Shown: piece after piece, positions 17,419-28,662 of the stretch
How the letters are laid out: every line of letters starts with the position of its first letter
Numbering within the stretch: position 1 is the stretch's first letter
DNA from: Gemmobacter sp. 24YEA27
GTDB lineage: Bacteria > Pseudomonadota > Alphaproteobacteria > Rhodobacterales > Rhodobacteraceae
Direction of reading: 5' to 3'
Length of the DNA: 39,581 bases
Assembly: GCF_030052995.1 (NCBI RefSeq)
Contig: NZ_JASJPW010000011.1
Coordinates: 1-39,581, forward strand
Made by a program: the position numbers and the translations under genes
The notes under the pieces: model-generated
The model's database searches: none
The model's input: the letters and a program-made list of their open reading frames with translations, nothing else
Told to the model about the DNA's origin: nothing

Positions 17419-18585
17419 ATGAAAATCGCCGTTGCCGGGCTTGGCTATGTCGGCCTCTCCAATGCGGTGCTGCTGGCCCAGCATCACGAGGTTGTCGCGG
17501 TCGATATTTCGCCCGAACGTGTGGCGCTGGTGAATGCCGGCCGTTCGCCCATCGTCGATGCCGATATTGAAGAGTTCCTCGCCAATCGCGCGCTGACACT
17601 GACGGCCACGCTGGAGGCGGCGGAGGCCTACCAGGGGGCCGATTATGTCGTGGTGGCCACGCCCACCAATTACGATACCCAAACCGACCGTTTCGACACC
17701 AGCAGCATCGAGGCGGTGATCCGCGCGGTCATGGCGGTGAACAGCACAGCCACCATCGTCGTCAAATCGACAATCCCGGTGGGCTATATCCGCCGCATCC
17801 GCGAAGAGCTGGAGACGAAGCAGGTGATCTTCAGCCCCGAATTCCTGCGCGAGGGCCGGGCGCTTTATGACAACCTGCATCCCTCGCGTATCATTGTGGG
17901 CGAGCGGTCGCCCCGGGCCGAGGGCTTTGCCGCGCTGCTGGTCGAGGGGGCGATTGAGAAAGATGCGCCCGTCCTTTTCACGGACCCCGATGAGGCTGAG
18001 GCGATCAAGCTTTTCGCCAATACCTACCTCGCCCTGCGGGTGGCTTTCTTCAACGAACTCGACAGCTATGCCATGCTGCGCGGGATGGACAGCCGCCAGG
18101 TGATAGAGGGGATCGGTCTCGATCCGCGGATCGGAAGCCATTACAACAACCCCTCTTTCGGCTATGGCGGCTATTGCCTGCCGAAAGACACCAAACAGCT
18201 GCTGGCGAATTACGCGAATGTGCCGCAGAACCTGATCGCCGCGGTAGTTGATGCCAATCGCACGCGCAAGGATTTCCTGGCCGATCAGATCATTGCGAAA
18301 CGGCCCGGAGTGGTGGGCATCTACCGGCTGGTGATGAAGGCGGGGTCAGACAATTTCCGCCAAAGCTCGATCCAGGGCATCATGAAGCGGATCAAGGCCA
18401 AGGGGATCGAGGTCGTGGTCTATGAGCCCGCCCTGGCCGATGAACAGTTCTTCGGCAGTCAGGTGATCCGCGATCTGGAGGCGTTCAAAGCGGCCTCCGA
18501 TATGATCGTCACCAACCGCCAGACCCCGGATCTGGAAGATGTGGCAGAAAAGGTCTTTACCCGCGATCTTTTTGGCGCCGACTGA
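17419..18585 (+). CDS. ugd: UDP-glucose 6-dehydrogenase
   Basis: A 388-residue enzyme, the same length as the E. coli Ugd, that oxidises UDP-glucose to UDP-glucuronate with two NAD. The N-terminal Rossmann motif is AGLGYVGLS (residues 5-13). [10 protein letters not shown] and STIPVGY follow, then [21 protein letters not shown] in the middle. The catalytic Cys is in [14 protein letters not shown] near residue 256. It implies that the polymer contains glucuronic acid or a sugar made from it. The ATG at 17419 follows an AAAGGA ribosome site. Confidence 0.95.
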   Translation: MKIAVAGLGYVGLSNAVLLAQHHEVVAVDISPERVALVNAGRSPIVDADIEEFLANRALTLTATLEAAEAYQGADYVVVATPTNYDTQTDRFDTSSIEAVIRAVMAVNSTATIVVKSTIPVGYIRRIREELETKQVIFSPEFLREGRALYDNLHPSRIIVGERSPRAEGFAALLVEGAIEKDAPVLFTDPDEAEAIKLFANTYLALRVAFFNELDSYAMLRGMDSRQVIEGIGLDPRIGSHYNNPSFGYGGYCLPKDTKQLLANYANVPQNLIAAVVDANRTRKDFLADQIIAKRPGVVGIYRLVMKAGSDNFRQSSIQGIMKRIKAKGIEVVVYEPALADEQFFGSQVIRDLEAFKAASDMIVTNRQTPDLEDVAEKVFTRDLFGAD

Positions 18586-18866
18586 GCGCAGTCCTCTCTC
18601 TGCCTGAGGCATCGCCCGGGCAAAGAGACGCCTTGTGGGGAATGGTTCTGGGGCGTGCGACACATCCCATTCCGGCTTCCCCCCTCGCCGCGGGCGGGTT
18701 TTCGTGCCGCGGGGGGGCTGATGAAACTGCGTTCCGGGATTTGGCCGCCCGCCGGATTTTCCGGCCTTAATGCAGTCGCGCCCTGGCTTTGCCCCGCCCA
18801 TGCCTTCGCTTTGCCCGGTGGATATGGCATCAGGGGAAAAATTTTCCTGAGCGCTATGGCAGGGCA
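18586..18866. other. Intergenic leader before cysD
   Basis: A 281-bp gap without a credible gene. It is GC-rich and contains a GGAAAA-A-TTTTCC dyad shortly before the cysD ribosome site (near 18835-18850). A separate promoter for cysDNC is possible but not resolved. Confidence 0.4.
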
Positions 18867-19774
18867 ATGACCGCAAAAACCACGCTGACCCATCTTCAGC
18901 GGCTTGAGGCCGAAAGCATCCATATCATGCGCGAGGTGGTCGCGAATGCCGACCGCCCGGTTATGCTGTATTCGGTGGGGAAAGATTCCGCCGTGATGCT
19001 GCATCTGGCGAAAAAAGCCTTTTACCCGGCCCCGCCGCCTTTTCCGCTGCTGCATGTCGATACGACCTGGAAATTCCGCGCCATGTATGAGCTGCGCGAC
19101 CGCGCGGCCAAAGCGGCGGGCATGGATCTGATCGTCTATCAAAATCCCGAGGCCCTGGAGAAAGGCATTAATCCTTTCGACCACGGCGGCCTGCATACCG
19201 ATATGTGGAAGACCGATGGTCTGAAACAGGCGCTGACCAAATTCGGCTTTGATGTGGCCTTTGGCGGCGCGCGGCGCGATGAGGAAAAATCGCGTGCGAA
19301 AGAGCGGGTCTTTTCCTTCCGCTCGGCCAGCCATCGCTGGGATCCGAAGAACCAGCGCCCTGAGCTGTGGAAGCTTTACAACACCAGGAAAGCCCCGGGC
19401 GAAAGCATCCGCGCCTTCCCGATCTCGAACTGGACCGAGCTCGACATCTGGCAATATATCCATCTTGAAGGCATTGAAATCGTGCCGCTCTACTTTTCAG
19501 AGCCGCGCCCGGTGGTGGAACGGAACGGCCTTCTGATCATGGTTGATGATGACCGTTTCCGGTTGAACCCCGGCGAAGTGCCTGAACTGAAATCCGTGCG
19601 CTTCCGCACCCTTGGCTGCTACCCGCTGACCGGCGCGGTGGAATCCGAGGCCAGAACCCTGCCGCAGGTGATCCAGGAAATGCTGCTGACCACCACATCG
19701 GAACGCCAGGGCCGCGCCATTGATCATGACCAGGCCGCCTCGATGGAGAAGAAAAAGCAGGAGGGCTATTTCTG

Positions 19775-19775
<1 letters not shown>
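18867..19775 (+). CDS. cysD: Sulfate adenylyltransferase small subunit
   Basis: A 302-residue ATP sulfurylase subunit that, with CysN, makes adenosine 5'-phosphosulfate from sulfate and ATP. The N-terminal [19 protein letters not shown] and the PP-loop [17 protein letters not shown] are diagnostic, as are [20 protein letters not shown] and [15 protein letters not shown]. The start is taken at 18867, which has an AGGG ribosome site and the expected N-terminus; an upstream in-frame ATG would add 26 unrelated residues. Its stop overlaps the cysNC start (TGATG). No sulfate-reduction genes accompany it, so sulfation of the polysaccharide is a plausible purpose. Confidence 0.95.
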
Positions 19776-21687
<1,912 letters not shown>

Positions 21688-21919
21688 ACGGGGTAATTCT
21701 CCCCATGGTTAAGGGGCTGCATAAGTAGAATTATAGGATGTTATGTAAAGGTGACGAGCGCGGCGGTTTAACTATGCAATGTGAAGCCATGCCGCCGTCA
21801 ATATATCGGTAATGCCATACGCCCATAAGCCCAGGCCGCCACCGTGTGATAGGGACACCGATTACCGAGGATGTGGAACGCCAGGCTTAAGAAGCTTCTG
21901 GCGATTTCCGGGAACGATC

Positions 21920-22968
21920 GGCTTTGTTGCGCTATTCTGATTAAGGCCGCACTTGTCCTTTTCCCGGTTCGTGTTAGCGCATGCGGAGGGTCTCGGGCGT
22001 CCCGAGTGAGGTGAAGCGGTTCATGAGTGCGATGCGGATCTGAACCTCTGCATCCTGTCTGGCGAATTCTCTGGCCATGATGCGCTCGCCGAGGAGTTTG
22101 ACGCATCTCATCTTGGCCTCCACGCGACTTCGTCGGTGATATCCGGACCATTTCTTCCAGTTGGCCCGTCCGAACCGTTTGCAGGCTCTTAGCGCTTCGT
22201 TGCGGGCCTGCAGGCCGGGATCGTGGCCCTTCCAGTCCCGGGCATTTCGTCGTGGCGGTATGATGGCATCGCCCCCCGAGCTGCGATGGCGGTATGACAG
22301 CCTTTGGTGTCATAGATACCGTCGGCGGTGACACTACCGATCGGCTCTTCATCCGGGATCTGCGCTAGCAGTCCGGCAAAACGGGCGCGTCCCCGATACG
22401 GTTGCTGGTCATCTCGACGGCTCGCACCTCGAGCGTTTCTGCATCGATACCGATGTGGATCTTGCGCCATTGCCTGCGGCGGCTGGCCCCGTGTTTGCGG
22501 ACCTGCCACTCGCCTTCGCCCGAGAACTTGATACCGGTGCTGTCCACCAGCAGGTGCAGCGGCCCGGAAGCCGCGCGATACGGGATCTGCACCTTAAGGT
22601 GCTTCTGTCTGCGGCAGAGCGTTGTGTAATCCGGCACGGACCAGTCGAGACCAGACAGGGCCAGAAGGCTCTCCACAAACCCTGTCGTTTGACGGAGCGG
22701 CAACCCGAACAGCACCTTGATCGAGAGGCAGAATTGTATCGCCGCCGCCGAAAACCTCTCAGGGTGACCCGCCTTGCCGCTCGGGACCGCGAACCAGGCC
22801 ATCTCAGGGTCAAACCACACCATCAGCGAGCCACGACGCTTCAAGGCTCGACTGTAGCTCGACCAGTTCGTCGTGCGGAAAAGAGGGATCGGCTTGCTCA
22901 TGGGGCCAACCTAACCCGCTGACTCACAAACATGAATCCGACAGGAGGAAGGATAGTGCAACAAAGCC
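21920..22968 (-). mobile_element. IS5-family insertion sequence (IS903-like ends), about 1049 bp
   Basis: Bounded by inverted repeats GGCTTTGTTGCGCTATTCT at 21920-21938 and its near-match (GGCTTTGTTGCACTATCCT on the minus strand) ending at 22968. The GGCTTTGTTG ends are typical of the IS903 group of IS5. It contains one transposase gene on the minus strand. The 9-bp flanks (GGAACGATC and CTGCTTCTC) do not match, so no target duplication is visible. That suggests a rearrangement or deletion after insertion. Confidence 0.88.
21974..22901 (-). pseudogene. IS5-family DDE transposase with two frameshifts
   Basis: Reading from ATG 22901, the protein starts MSKPIPLFRTTNWSSYSRAL. It continues through RQTTGFVESLLALSGLDWSVPDYTTLCRR and the first catalytic Asp in LLVDSTGIK. 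The frame breaks at about 22371 (after DAPVLPD) and again at about 22270 (after AIAARGA). Restoring one base at each site gives a full 309-residue transposase. It then has the second Asp in TADGIYDTKGCH and the Glu in YHRRSRVEAKMRCVKLLGER, ending at the TAA at 21974. Either the element is inactive or two bases were missed. Both sites lie beside short C runs, like other errors here. Confidence 0.85.
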
Positions 22969-23380
22969 CTGCTTCTCCTTACGGTCCTTATTCGTGCGCG
23001 TGGTCGCTAGGGTTCGGGCGCATGAAGATCTGTTTCAGCCCCGTATCCCCGCAACCCCATAAGGTCAGGGCCGACACGGTATTTGGCGATGCAGGCGAGT
23101 ACCGCACTCAGAAGAGACGCCCTCCCCGGCAAGCGGTCCGGGTGATCCCGCTCCGCTTGCGGCGCGCTTACCTGCTTTCCCATGCAGAGTTCGCCGACTG
23201 ACGGGAAGAGAGGCGGCTGCCCGGTACGGATGCGCTTTTTTAGGCAGGCATCGTGATCGCGCAGGGATGACTGGTATTTCATGTGCTGCTAGCTTATGGG
23301 GGATGGGTATTTGGTTGCGATCCTGTAGCTTTTGCCAGCTATGCTGAATATTATCCCCGTCAGAAATTTGGAGAGCCCAG
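22969..23380. other. Gap between the IS element and the YjbE-like gene
   Basis: No convincing gene in these 412 bp. Two open frames of about 90 codons (one per strand, 22932-23201 and 23007-23282) lack ribosome sites and family features. The last 90 bp are AT-richer and should contain the yjbE promoter. A GGAGAG ribosome site precedes the start at 23381. Confidence 0.5.
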
Positions 23381-23710
23381 ATGACGAATCTGAAAACCGG
23401 ACTGACAGTCGCTGTACTGATGGGGGCTATGGCGTTGCCCGCCTTTGCACAGGCACAGCTGACGAAAGAGCAACTCTTGCAGCTCGCGCTTGACCGCGGG
23501 GTTTGCAACGGTGATCTTGTCCCGATTGAGGCAGCCTATGGCAGCGATAACCGGGTCTTTGTCACCTGCGGCAGCGCCACCGGCTTCACGCCGCTCGCGG
23601 GTGGCCTGGGTGGTCTGGGCGCTGCCGGTGCGGCGGGACTCGGGCTTGTGCTGATCGCAAGCGGCGGTGGCACCGATGGCACCACATCGACGACTTCGAC
23701 CACGAACTGA
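23381..23710 (+). CDS. YjbE-like small secreted protein
   Basis: A 109-residue protein with a signal peptide (basic start, hydrophobic core, cut after AFAQA near residue 25). A polar middle section has two cysteines (near residues 47 and 65). The C-terminus is a glycine/alanine-rich hydrophobic stretch, GLGAAGAAGLGLVLIASGGG, ending in a Thr/Ser tail (DGTTSTTSTTN). The E. coli YjbE protein has the same build, including the ATGGGDGSNTGTTTTT-like end, and starts the yjbEFGH EPS operon. Here the other Yjb genes lie about 5 kb downstream. Function is unknown; it is probably exported and linked to matrix production. Followed by a strong hairpin before manC. Confidence 0.72.
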   Translation: MTNLKTGLTVAVLMGAMALPAFAQAQLTKEQLLQLALDRGVCNGDLVPIEAAYGSDNRVFVTCGSATGFTPLAGGLGGLGAAGAAGLGLVLIASGGGTDGTTSTTSTTN

Positions 23711-23733
23711 ACTATGGTCACCTGAACACGGTC

Positions 23734-23768
23734 GTTCTTGTGCGGGGCTGAGACCCCCGCACAAGAAC
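23734..23768 (+). terminator. Strong 14-bp perfect hairpin between yjbE-like gene and manC
   Basis: GTTCTTGTGCGGGG and its exact reverse complement are separated by a 7-base loop, 24 bp after the yjbE-like stop and 92 bp before manC. There is no T run after it. It may reduce read-through, or protect the short yjbE mRNA from decay so that yjbE is made in excess over manC. Confidence 0.6.
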
Positions 23769-23859
23769 CCGGTTCCGGCAGACCTGGCAGTGCCTTGCGG
23801 CGCTGCGGGGCTAGCCTTGCCCTGAACAAATGGGCTTTTCTGAATAAACTGAGGCGAAT

Positions 23860-25326
23860 ATGACGCTGCAGACCATCGTTCCGGTTCTTCTTTGCGGGGG
23901 CTCGGGCACCCGCCTCTGGCCGCTTTCGCGCAAGAGTTATCCGAAACAATTCGCGCTTGAGATCGGGGGACGGACGCTCTTCCAGGCCTCGGCCGAGCGG
24001 CTTTTCGGTGAGAGTCACAGCGGCAGCGGGGCGGGGTTCCGCTTCGCCGCGCCGGTGACGGTGACCGGATCGGATTTCCGCTTCATCGTGACCGAGCAGC
24101 TGGCCGCGATCGGCATTGATCCGGGGCCGATCCTGATCGAGCCCTCGCCGCGCAATACCGCGCCTGCGATCCTCGCGGCCGCGCTTTATCTGCAGGAACG
24201 TGACTCCGATGCCATCATGCTGGTGGCGCCGTCAGATCATGCGATCCCGGATGAGCAGGCCTTCCGCGCGACAGTCGCGCGCGGCCTCCCGGCGCTGGAG
24301 TCGGGGCGGCTGGTGACCTTCGGCATCACCCCTGACCGGCCCGAGACGGGATATGGCTATCTCGAACTGGCGGCGGCGGCGGGCGCGGATCCGGTCGATC
24401 TGAAACGCTTCGTCGAAAAGCCCGATGCCGCCCGGGCGGCCGAGATGCTGGCATCGGGCAATTTCCTCTGGAATGCCGGGATCTTCCTGTTCCGGGCCGC
24501 TGATCTGATCGCCGCCTGCGAGACGCATGTGCCGGCGATGGTGACCCAGGTGCGCGACGCGCTTGGCCAGGGCCGCACCGATCTGGGATTCCTGCGGCTG
24601 GAAGAAGCCGTCTGGAACGGCATCGAGGATGTCTCGATCGATTACGCGGTGATGGAAAAGGCCGACAATCTCTCCGTGGTGCCCTTCTCGGCCGGCTGGT
24701 CGGATCTGGGCGGCTGGGATGCGGTCTGGCTGGAAGGCGGGCCGGATGCGAAAGGCGTGGTCGCCTCGGATCATGCCACGGCGATTGACTGCGAAAACAG
24801 CCTGTTGCGCTCGGAATCCGCGGCGGTGGAGCTGGTGGGGATCGGGCTGAAGAATGTGATCGCGGTCGCGATGCAGGATGCGGTTCTGGTGGCCGATGCC
24901 TCCCGCGCCCAGGATGTGAAAAAGGCGGTGGCGGCCCTGAAGGCGAAAGGCGCCCGCCAGGCCGAGACCCTGCCGCGCGATTACCGGCCCTGGGGCTGGT
25001 ATGAGAGCCTGGTGATCGGCCAGCGCTTCCAGGTCAAGCGCATCCATGTCCATCCCGGGGCGGCGCTGAGCCTGCAATCGCATCACCACCGCTCGGAACA
25101 CTGGATCGTGGTCGAGGGTACCGCGCGCGTCACCGTCGATGATCAGGTGAAGCTCGTGACCGAGAACCAGTCGGTCTATATCCCTCTCGGAGCGGTTCAC
25201 CGAATGGAGAACCCGGGCAAACTGCCGATGGTGCTGATCGAGGTGCAGACCGGCAGCTATTTCGGCGAGGATGACATCATCCGCTATGAGGATGTCTATG
25301 CCCGCGGCCAGGGCGCTAAGGGGTGA
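23860..25326 (+). CDS. manC: Mannose-1-phosphate guanylyltransferase / mannose-6-phosphate isomerase
   Basis: A 488-residue type II bifunctional enzyme (AlgA/XanB/CpsB class) that makes GDP-mannose, the substrate for gmd. The nucleotidyltransferase half has LLCGGSGTRLWPLSRKSYPKQF (about residues 8-29), FVEKPD and FLWNAGIFLF. The isomerase cupin half, after about residue 365, has RPWGWYESL, the metal-ligand His cluster SHHHRSEHWIVVEGTA (about 408-423) and a YIPLGAVHRMENPG segment. A GAGG ribosome site precedes the ATG. Phosphomannomutase is not on the plasmid, so mannose-1-phosphate must come from a chromosomal enzyme. Confidence 0.96.
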   Translation: MTLQTIVPVLLCGGSGTRLWPLSRKSYPKQFALEIGGRTLFQASAERLFGESHSGSGAGFRFAAPVTVTGSDFRFIVTEQLAAIGIDPGPILIEPSPRNTAPAILAAALYLQERDSDAIMLVAPSDHAIPDEQAFRATVARGLPALESGRLVTFGITPDRPETGYGYLELAAAAGADPVDLKRFVEKPDAARAAEMLASGNFLWNAGIFLFRAADLIAACETHVPAMVTQVRDALGQGRTDLGFLRLEEAVWNGIEDVSIDYAVMEKADNLSVVPFSAGWSDLGGWDAVWLEGGPDAKGVVASDHATAIDCENSLLRSESAAVELVGIGLKNVIAVAMQDAVLVADASRAQDVKKAVAALKAKGARQAETLPRDYRPWGWYESLVIGQRFQVKRIHVHPGAALSLQSHHHRSEHWIVVEGTARVTVDDQVKLVTENQSVYIPLGAVHRMENPGKLPMVLIEVQTGSYFGEDDIIRYEDVYARGQGAKG

Positions 25327-25350
25327 TCGCCGTGCCTGACGGACCTAGTT

Positions 25351-25382
25351 GCCCCGAGCAACCGCTTTTGCGGATTCGGGGC
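25351..25382 (+). terminator. Hairpin downstream of manC
   Basis: GCCCCGA pairs with TCGGGGC, and inside it CCGC pairs with GCGG around a TTTT loop. It starts 24 bp after the manC stop. It lacks a T tract, so it may be a Rho-assisted stop or an mRNA end stabiliser. Confidence 0.45.
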
Positions 25383-25452
25383 AGGGCGGTCAGCTTCTGT
25401 GTGAGACTGCGCCCGATCTGATCATGCCCGGCCCTTTCGGGGTGTTGGGTTC

Positions 25453-25707
25453 CTACCCGGAACCGGACCTGTGCAAGAACAGGCCCGAAAGCTGGGTTAA
25501 AGGCGGCATCATCCGCAAGCTGACAGAAACTGCGACGGCCATCAGGCCGGCGAGCAGCAGGGCGAGCAGGATCGAGCGCAAGGCCAATGGGGCTGGGGCA
25601 CGCGGGTCTTATTCTGCCCGGGCGCGCGGCGAGAAGTGGCCAGCCAGGGCCATGAAAAGCGGCATATGGAACATGTAAATGCCGAGAAACAGCCTATCCT
25701 CCTGACG
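25453..25707 (-). pseudogene. Remnant of an acyltransferase-3-like membrane protein
   Basis: On the minus strand the sequence reads DRLFLGIYMFHMPLFMALAGHFSPRA, which resembles the first membrane segment of acyltransferase-3 proteins. A stop at 25609-25611 follows. The same frame then gives a hydrophobic segment (LRSILLALLLAGLMAVAVSVSL) and ends at 25453. This looks like the two ends of a gene with the middle deleted. If right, the locus once carried another O-acyltransferase. The short length makes the call tentative. Confidence 0.4.
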
Positions 25708-25765
25708 TTGCCCCTGCGGCTAATCCAGTTTGACGTAGACTCTGGCCCAACCGAGAGGACCAGAG

Positions 25766-25864
25766 ATGAAGCGCAGCAGGTTCACCGAAGACCAGATCAT
25801 CGGCATTCTGGAGAACGAGGCCGGGGTTTCCGTCGCCGATCTGTGCCGCAGGCACGGCGTCCAA
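25766..25864 (+). pseudogene. IS3-family transposase OrfA fragment
   Basis: The first 33 codons, MKRSRFTEDQIIGILENEAG then VSVADLCRRHGV, match the N-terminal helix-turn-helix of IS3-family OrfA proteins. After HGVQ the match stops abruptly and unrelated sequence follows, so only the left end of the element remains. Its outer end may be near 25702, where the sequence starts TGACGTTGCCCC and the acyltransferase-like reading stops. Confidence 0.7.
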
Positions 25865-26357
25865 AATTGCCCCCTTGTGCTGTTTGGCGCCGGGGCCAGA
25901 GCCGCCGGAATTGATCAGTGGCGGAGGCGCGGGTCAGGCCCGCGATCCTGTCGGGACGGGGTAAATCTATCCTTGCCGGAGCGACGCTGCCCCGCATCCG
26001 AAGGCCGCTGCGGCCATTGCCTGTCCCGTTCAGGGTGAACAACCCGGTGAGGAGAAACAGAGGGAACCGCGCGAGATATCTGCCGTCAGAGGCAGTGAAA
26101 CGGCCAGAAAGGTCACAGAAAAACAACAGCGAAGCCCATCGCCAGACTGGCGGAACATACCGGATTTACAGGGCCCTCGCTACATGCAGGGGTTGTCTCG
26201 CCAGGGTGGCTCGTTTAGGGTCGCCCTGCCCGATCACGCCGTTTCTGATGGCCTGGGCCGCGTGGCAGGTTTTGTTTCCCGGGGGTGGGTGCGCGGTCCT
26301 GATCTGAAACGGCTGAACGGGCTTTATATATGATGTTTTATGTGAGAATGGCCCCAC
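25865..26357. other. Degenerate sequence and leader of the export operon
   Basis: About 490 bp after the IS3 fragment without a credible gene; several open frames exist on both strands but none has a ribosome site or family feature. The last 50 bp turn AT-rich (TTTATATATGATG near 26322-26334) directly before the wzc-like start, a possible -10 region for the export operon. Its -35 is not obvious. Confidence 0.5.
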
Positions 26358-28538
26358 GTGAACACTTCCCCTTCGCCGACAGCTGCGGGTGCCATGTCTG
26401 ACACTGATGATACGATCGATCTTCTGGCCCTGCTGCGGACCCTCTGGCGCGGCAAGCTGGTGGTGCTTGGGGCTGCCCTTTGCTGCATGATCCTGGGCGG
26501 TATCTATGCCTGGCGTGTGGCTGTGCCACTTTATTCAGCAAATGCCGTCGTGATGCTGGACGCGCGCGAAAATTCCGGCATGGGGCTGAGTGCGATCCTC
26601 GGCGGGCTTTCGACCGACAGTTCGACTGTGAACACCGAAGTGCAGGTTCTGCGCGGGCGCACTCTGATCGGGCGGGTGGTGGATGAGCTGGATCTGACCG
26701 CAGATCCCGAGTTCAACGGCGCCTTGCAGCCCGAAGGTATGACGACGACGCTGCGTCGCAGCATCGGCCTTGGCTCTGATCCGGTTGTCTTGCCGCCTGA
26801 AGAACAAGCCGCGCAGGAGCGTGCATCTGCGACCACTGCGCTGCTGGATCAGGTGACGATTTCCAACGTACCCAACAGTCTTGTGTTCCAGATTGCCGTT
26901 ACCACGGAATCCGCTGCGAAGTCCGCGAAGATCGCCGATACGATCGCGCGTCTCTATATTGATGATCAGATGCGGGTCCGCTTCGAGGCGACCGAGACCG
27001 CAATCACCTGGCTGTCGGAGCAGGTGATCGTTCTGAAGAAAAATATCGACGTTTCCGAGGCGGCGGTGCGCGAGTTCCGGGCCACCACCAGCGTGGTTGA
27101 TCTGGAGACGCTTGGCGCGCTGGACCGGCAGCTCAAGGAAACCCGGCGCCGGATCGAATTGCAGACCGGGCAGGCGGCGGATCTGAGATTACGTCTTGAG
27201 CGTATCGAAAGCGCCACTGATCCGCTGGCAAAGGCGATTTCCAGTGGGGATGAGGCGCTGATCCGTCTGGCTGAAAGGCTTCAGACGGATCAGCCGGAAG
27301 CCGACACGACCGGATCCGCACAGGCAGATCCTGCAGAGACCCTCCGTAACTTCAATGCGGCCCTCGCCCGTGTGACGGCGTTCGCCCGCCAGGATCTGGC
27401 GCGGGTCGAAGCCCAGGACAGTTCGCTGCGCGAAGCGGAGCAGAAGCTTGCCGCTGATTTCGAGAACCAGTCACGCGACCTGGTGACGCTTGAGCAACTG
27501 CTGCGCGAGGCAGAGGCCAATCGCCTGCTTTACGATCAGTTCCAGACCCAGCTGAAAGAAACCCTCGCCCAGCAGGGGATTCAGCGCCCCGACAGCCGGA
27601 TCCTGTCACAGGCGGTGATGCCTTCCGCGCCTTCCGCCCCGCGCAAAAGCCTGATCCTTGCGATGACGCTGGTGCTTGGCACGATGATCGGCACCGGGAT
27701 CGTGCTGATGCGCGAAATGATGGTCAACCGGATTCGCACGCCGCAGGAGCTTGAGGCGCTGACCGGCCGCTCGGTCTTTGCCCAGGTGCCGAAGATTGAT
27801 GAGCGCAGCCGCAAGGGCGTGCTGGGATATCTGGCGCGCAACCCGGCTTCGGCCGCCGCCGAGGCGATCCGCAATCTCAGGGTCTCGATCCTGCTGTCTT
27901 CGTCAGAAAAGGCGCCGCAGGTCATCATGATCACCTCTTCGGTTCCCGGTGAGGGCAAGACCACAACGACGCTGGCGCTGGCGCAGAATATGACCATGCT
28001 TGGTCGTAAAGTGCTGGTGATCGAGGGCGATGTCCGCCTCTCGCCGCTCAGCGAGTATTTCGACGGGATCGGCAAGGGGAAACCCGGCGTGGCCGAGGTG
28101 ATCGAGGGGAAGATCCCGCTGTCGGAGGCGGTTCAGCCGATTGCCGGCGTCGGAGATCTGCTGTCTGAATCGAAAACCACAATCAATGCCGCGGATCTCT
28201 TTTCTTCCGAGCGCTTCGCTGGCCTGATCGCGCAGGCGCGCGGGCTCTATGATCTGATCCTGATCGATACGCCGCCGGTCCTTGTCGTGCCTGATGCCAG
28301 GATCATCGCGCAACAGGCGGATGTGGTGATTTTCGCCGTGCATTGGGACCGTACTTCGACCGATCAGGTCCGGGCCGCAATGCACCAGCTTGAGCTGGTC
28401 AATGTGACGCCGGCGGGCTTTGTGCTGACGCTGGTCGACCCGCAGGGGATGCGGCGCTACGGCTATGGCGACAGCTATGGTGCCTATGCCAGCTACGGCA
28501 AAAATTATTATACGGGTGAAGGCAAACAGATCTCATAG
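26358..28538 (+). CDS. Wzc-like chain-length regulator and BY-family tyrosine kinase
   Basis: A 726-residue inner-membrane protein combining a Wzz domain with a bacterial tyrosine kinase. It controls chain length and works with the outer-membrane Wza-type exporter. The first membrane segment is at about residues 34-54 and the second at about 430-450, with coiled coils in the periplasmic part between (about 210-400). The kinase has Walker A SSVPGEGKTTTT, Walker A' KVLVIEGDVRLSPLSEYF and Walker B LILIDTPPVLVVPDAR. The C-terminus carries a tyrosine cluster (YGYGDSYGAYASYGKNYY), the usual autophosphorylation site. The start is GTG 26358, or ATG 26394 (12 codons later); neither ribosome site is strong. 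No Wzb-type phosphatase gene was seen. Confidence 0.93.
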   Translation: MNTSPSPTAAGAMSDTDDTIDLLALLRTLWRGKLVVLGAALCCMILGGIYAWRVAVPLYSANAVVMLDARENSGMGLSAILGGLSTDSSTVNTEVQVLRGRTLIGRVVDELDLTADPEFNGALQPEGMTTTLRRSIGLGSDPVVLPPEEQAAQERASATTALLDQVTISNVPNSLVFQIAVTTESAAKSAKIADTIARLYIDDQMRVRFEATETAITWLSEQVIVLKKNIDVSEAAVREFRATTSVVDLETLGALDRQLKETRRRIELQTGQAADLRLRLERIESATDPLAKAISSGDEALIRLAERLQTDQPEADTTGSAQADPAETLRNFNAALARVTAFARQDLARVEAQDSSLREAEQKLAADFENQSRDLVTLEQLLREAEANRLLYDQFQTQLKETLAQQGIQRPDSRILSQAVMPSAPSAPRKSLILAMTLVLGTMIGTGIVLMREMMVNRIRTPQELEALTGRSVFAQVPKIDERSRKGVLGYLARNPASAAAEAIRNLRVSILLSSSEKAPQVIMITSSVPGEGKTTTTLALAQNMTMLGRKVLVIEGDVRLSPLSEYFDGIGKGKPGVAEVIEGKIPLSEAVQPIAGVGDLLSESKTTINAADLFSSERFAGLIAQARGLYDLILIDTPPVLVVPDARIIAQQADVVIFAVHWDRTSTDQVRAAMHQLELVNVTPAGFVLTLVDPQGMRRYGYGDSYGAYASYGKNYYTGEGKQIS

Positions 28539-28662
28539 CGCAAGAGCCTGACCACCCGCGGGCCTGCAATCGGGCCATGGGGCTTTGGGGGATTTTGAGA
28601 ACAGAAATACTGCGACACCCAGGCCTTTCCGGTCGTGACGCGGATGGTTGGAAACGGAAAAG

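Noticed and set aside
21688..21919. Possible 3' end of another IS transposase left of the IS5 element (minus-strand RSFLSLAFHILG)
   Set aside because: The resemblance is a few residues long and the frame lacks a catalytic motif; not enough to call.
22932..23282. Open frames of about 90 codons on both strands right of the IS element
   Set aside because: No ribosome sites, no recognisable family, and one frame starts inside the IS end.
26553..26567. Third parS-like site (GCGCGCGAAAA) in the wzc-like gene
   Set aside because: Only one arm resembles the motif, with no inverted partner; it is ordinary coding sequence.
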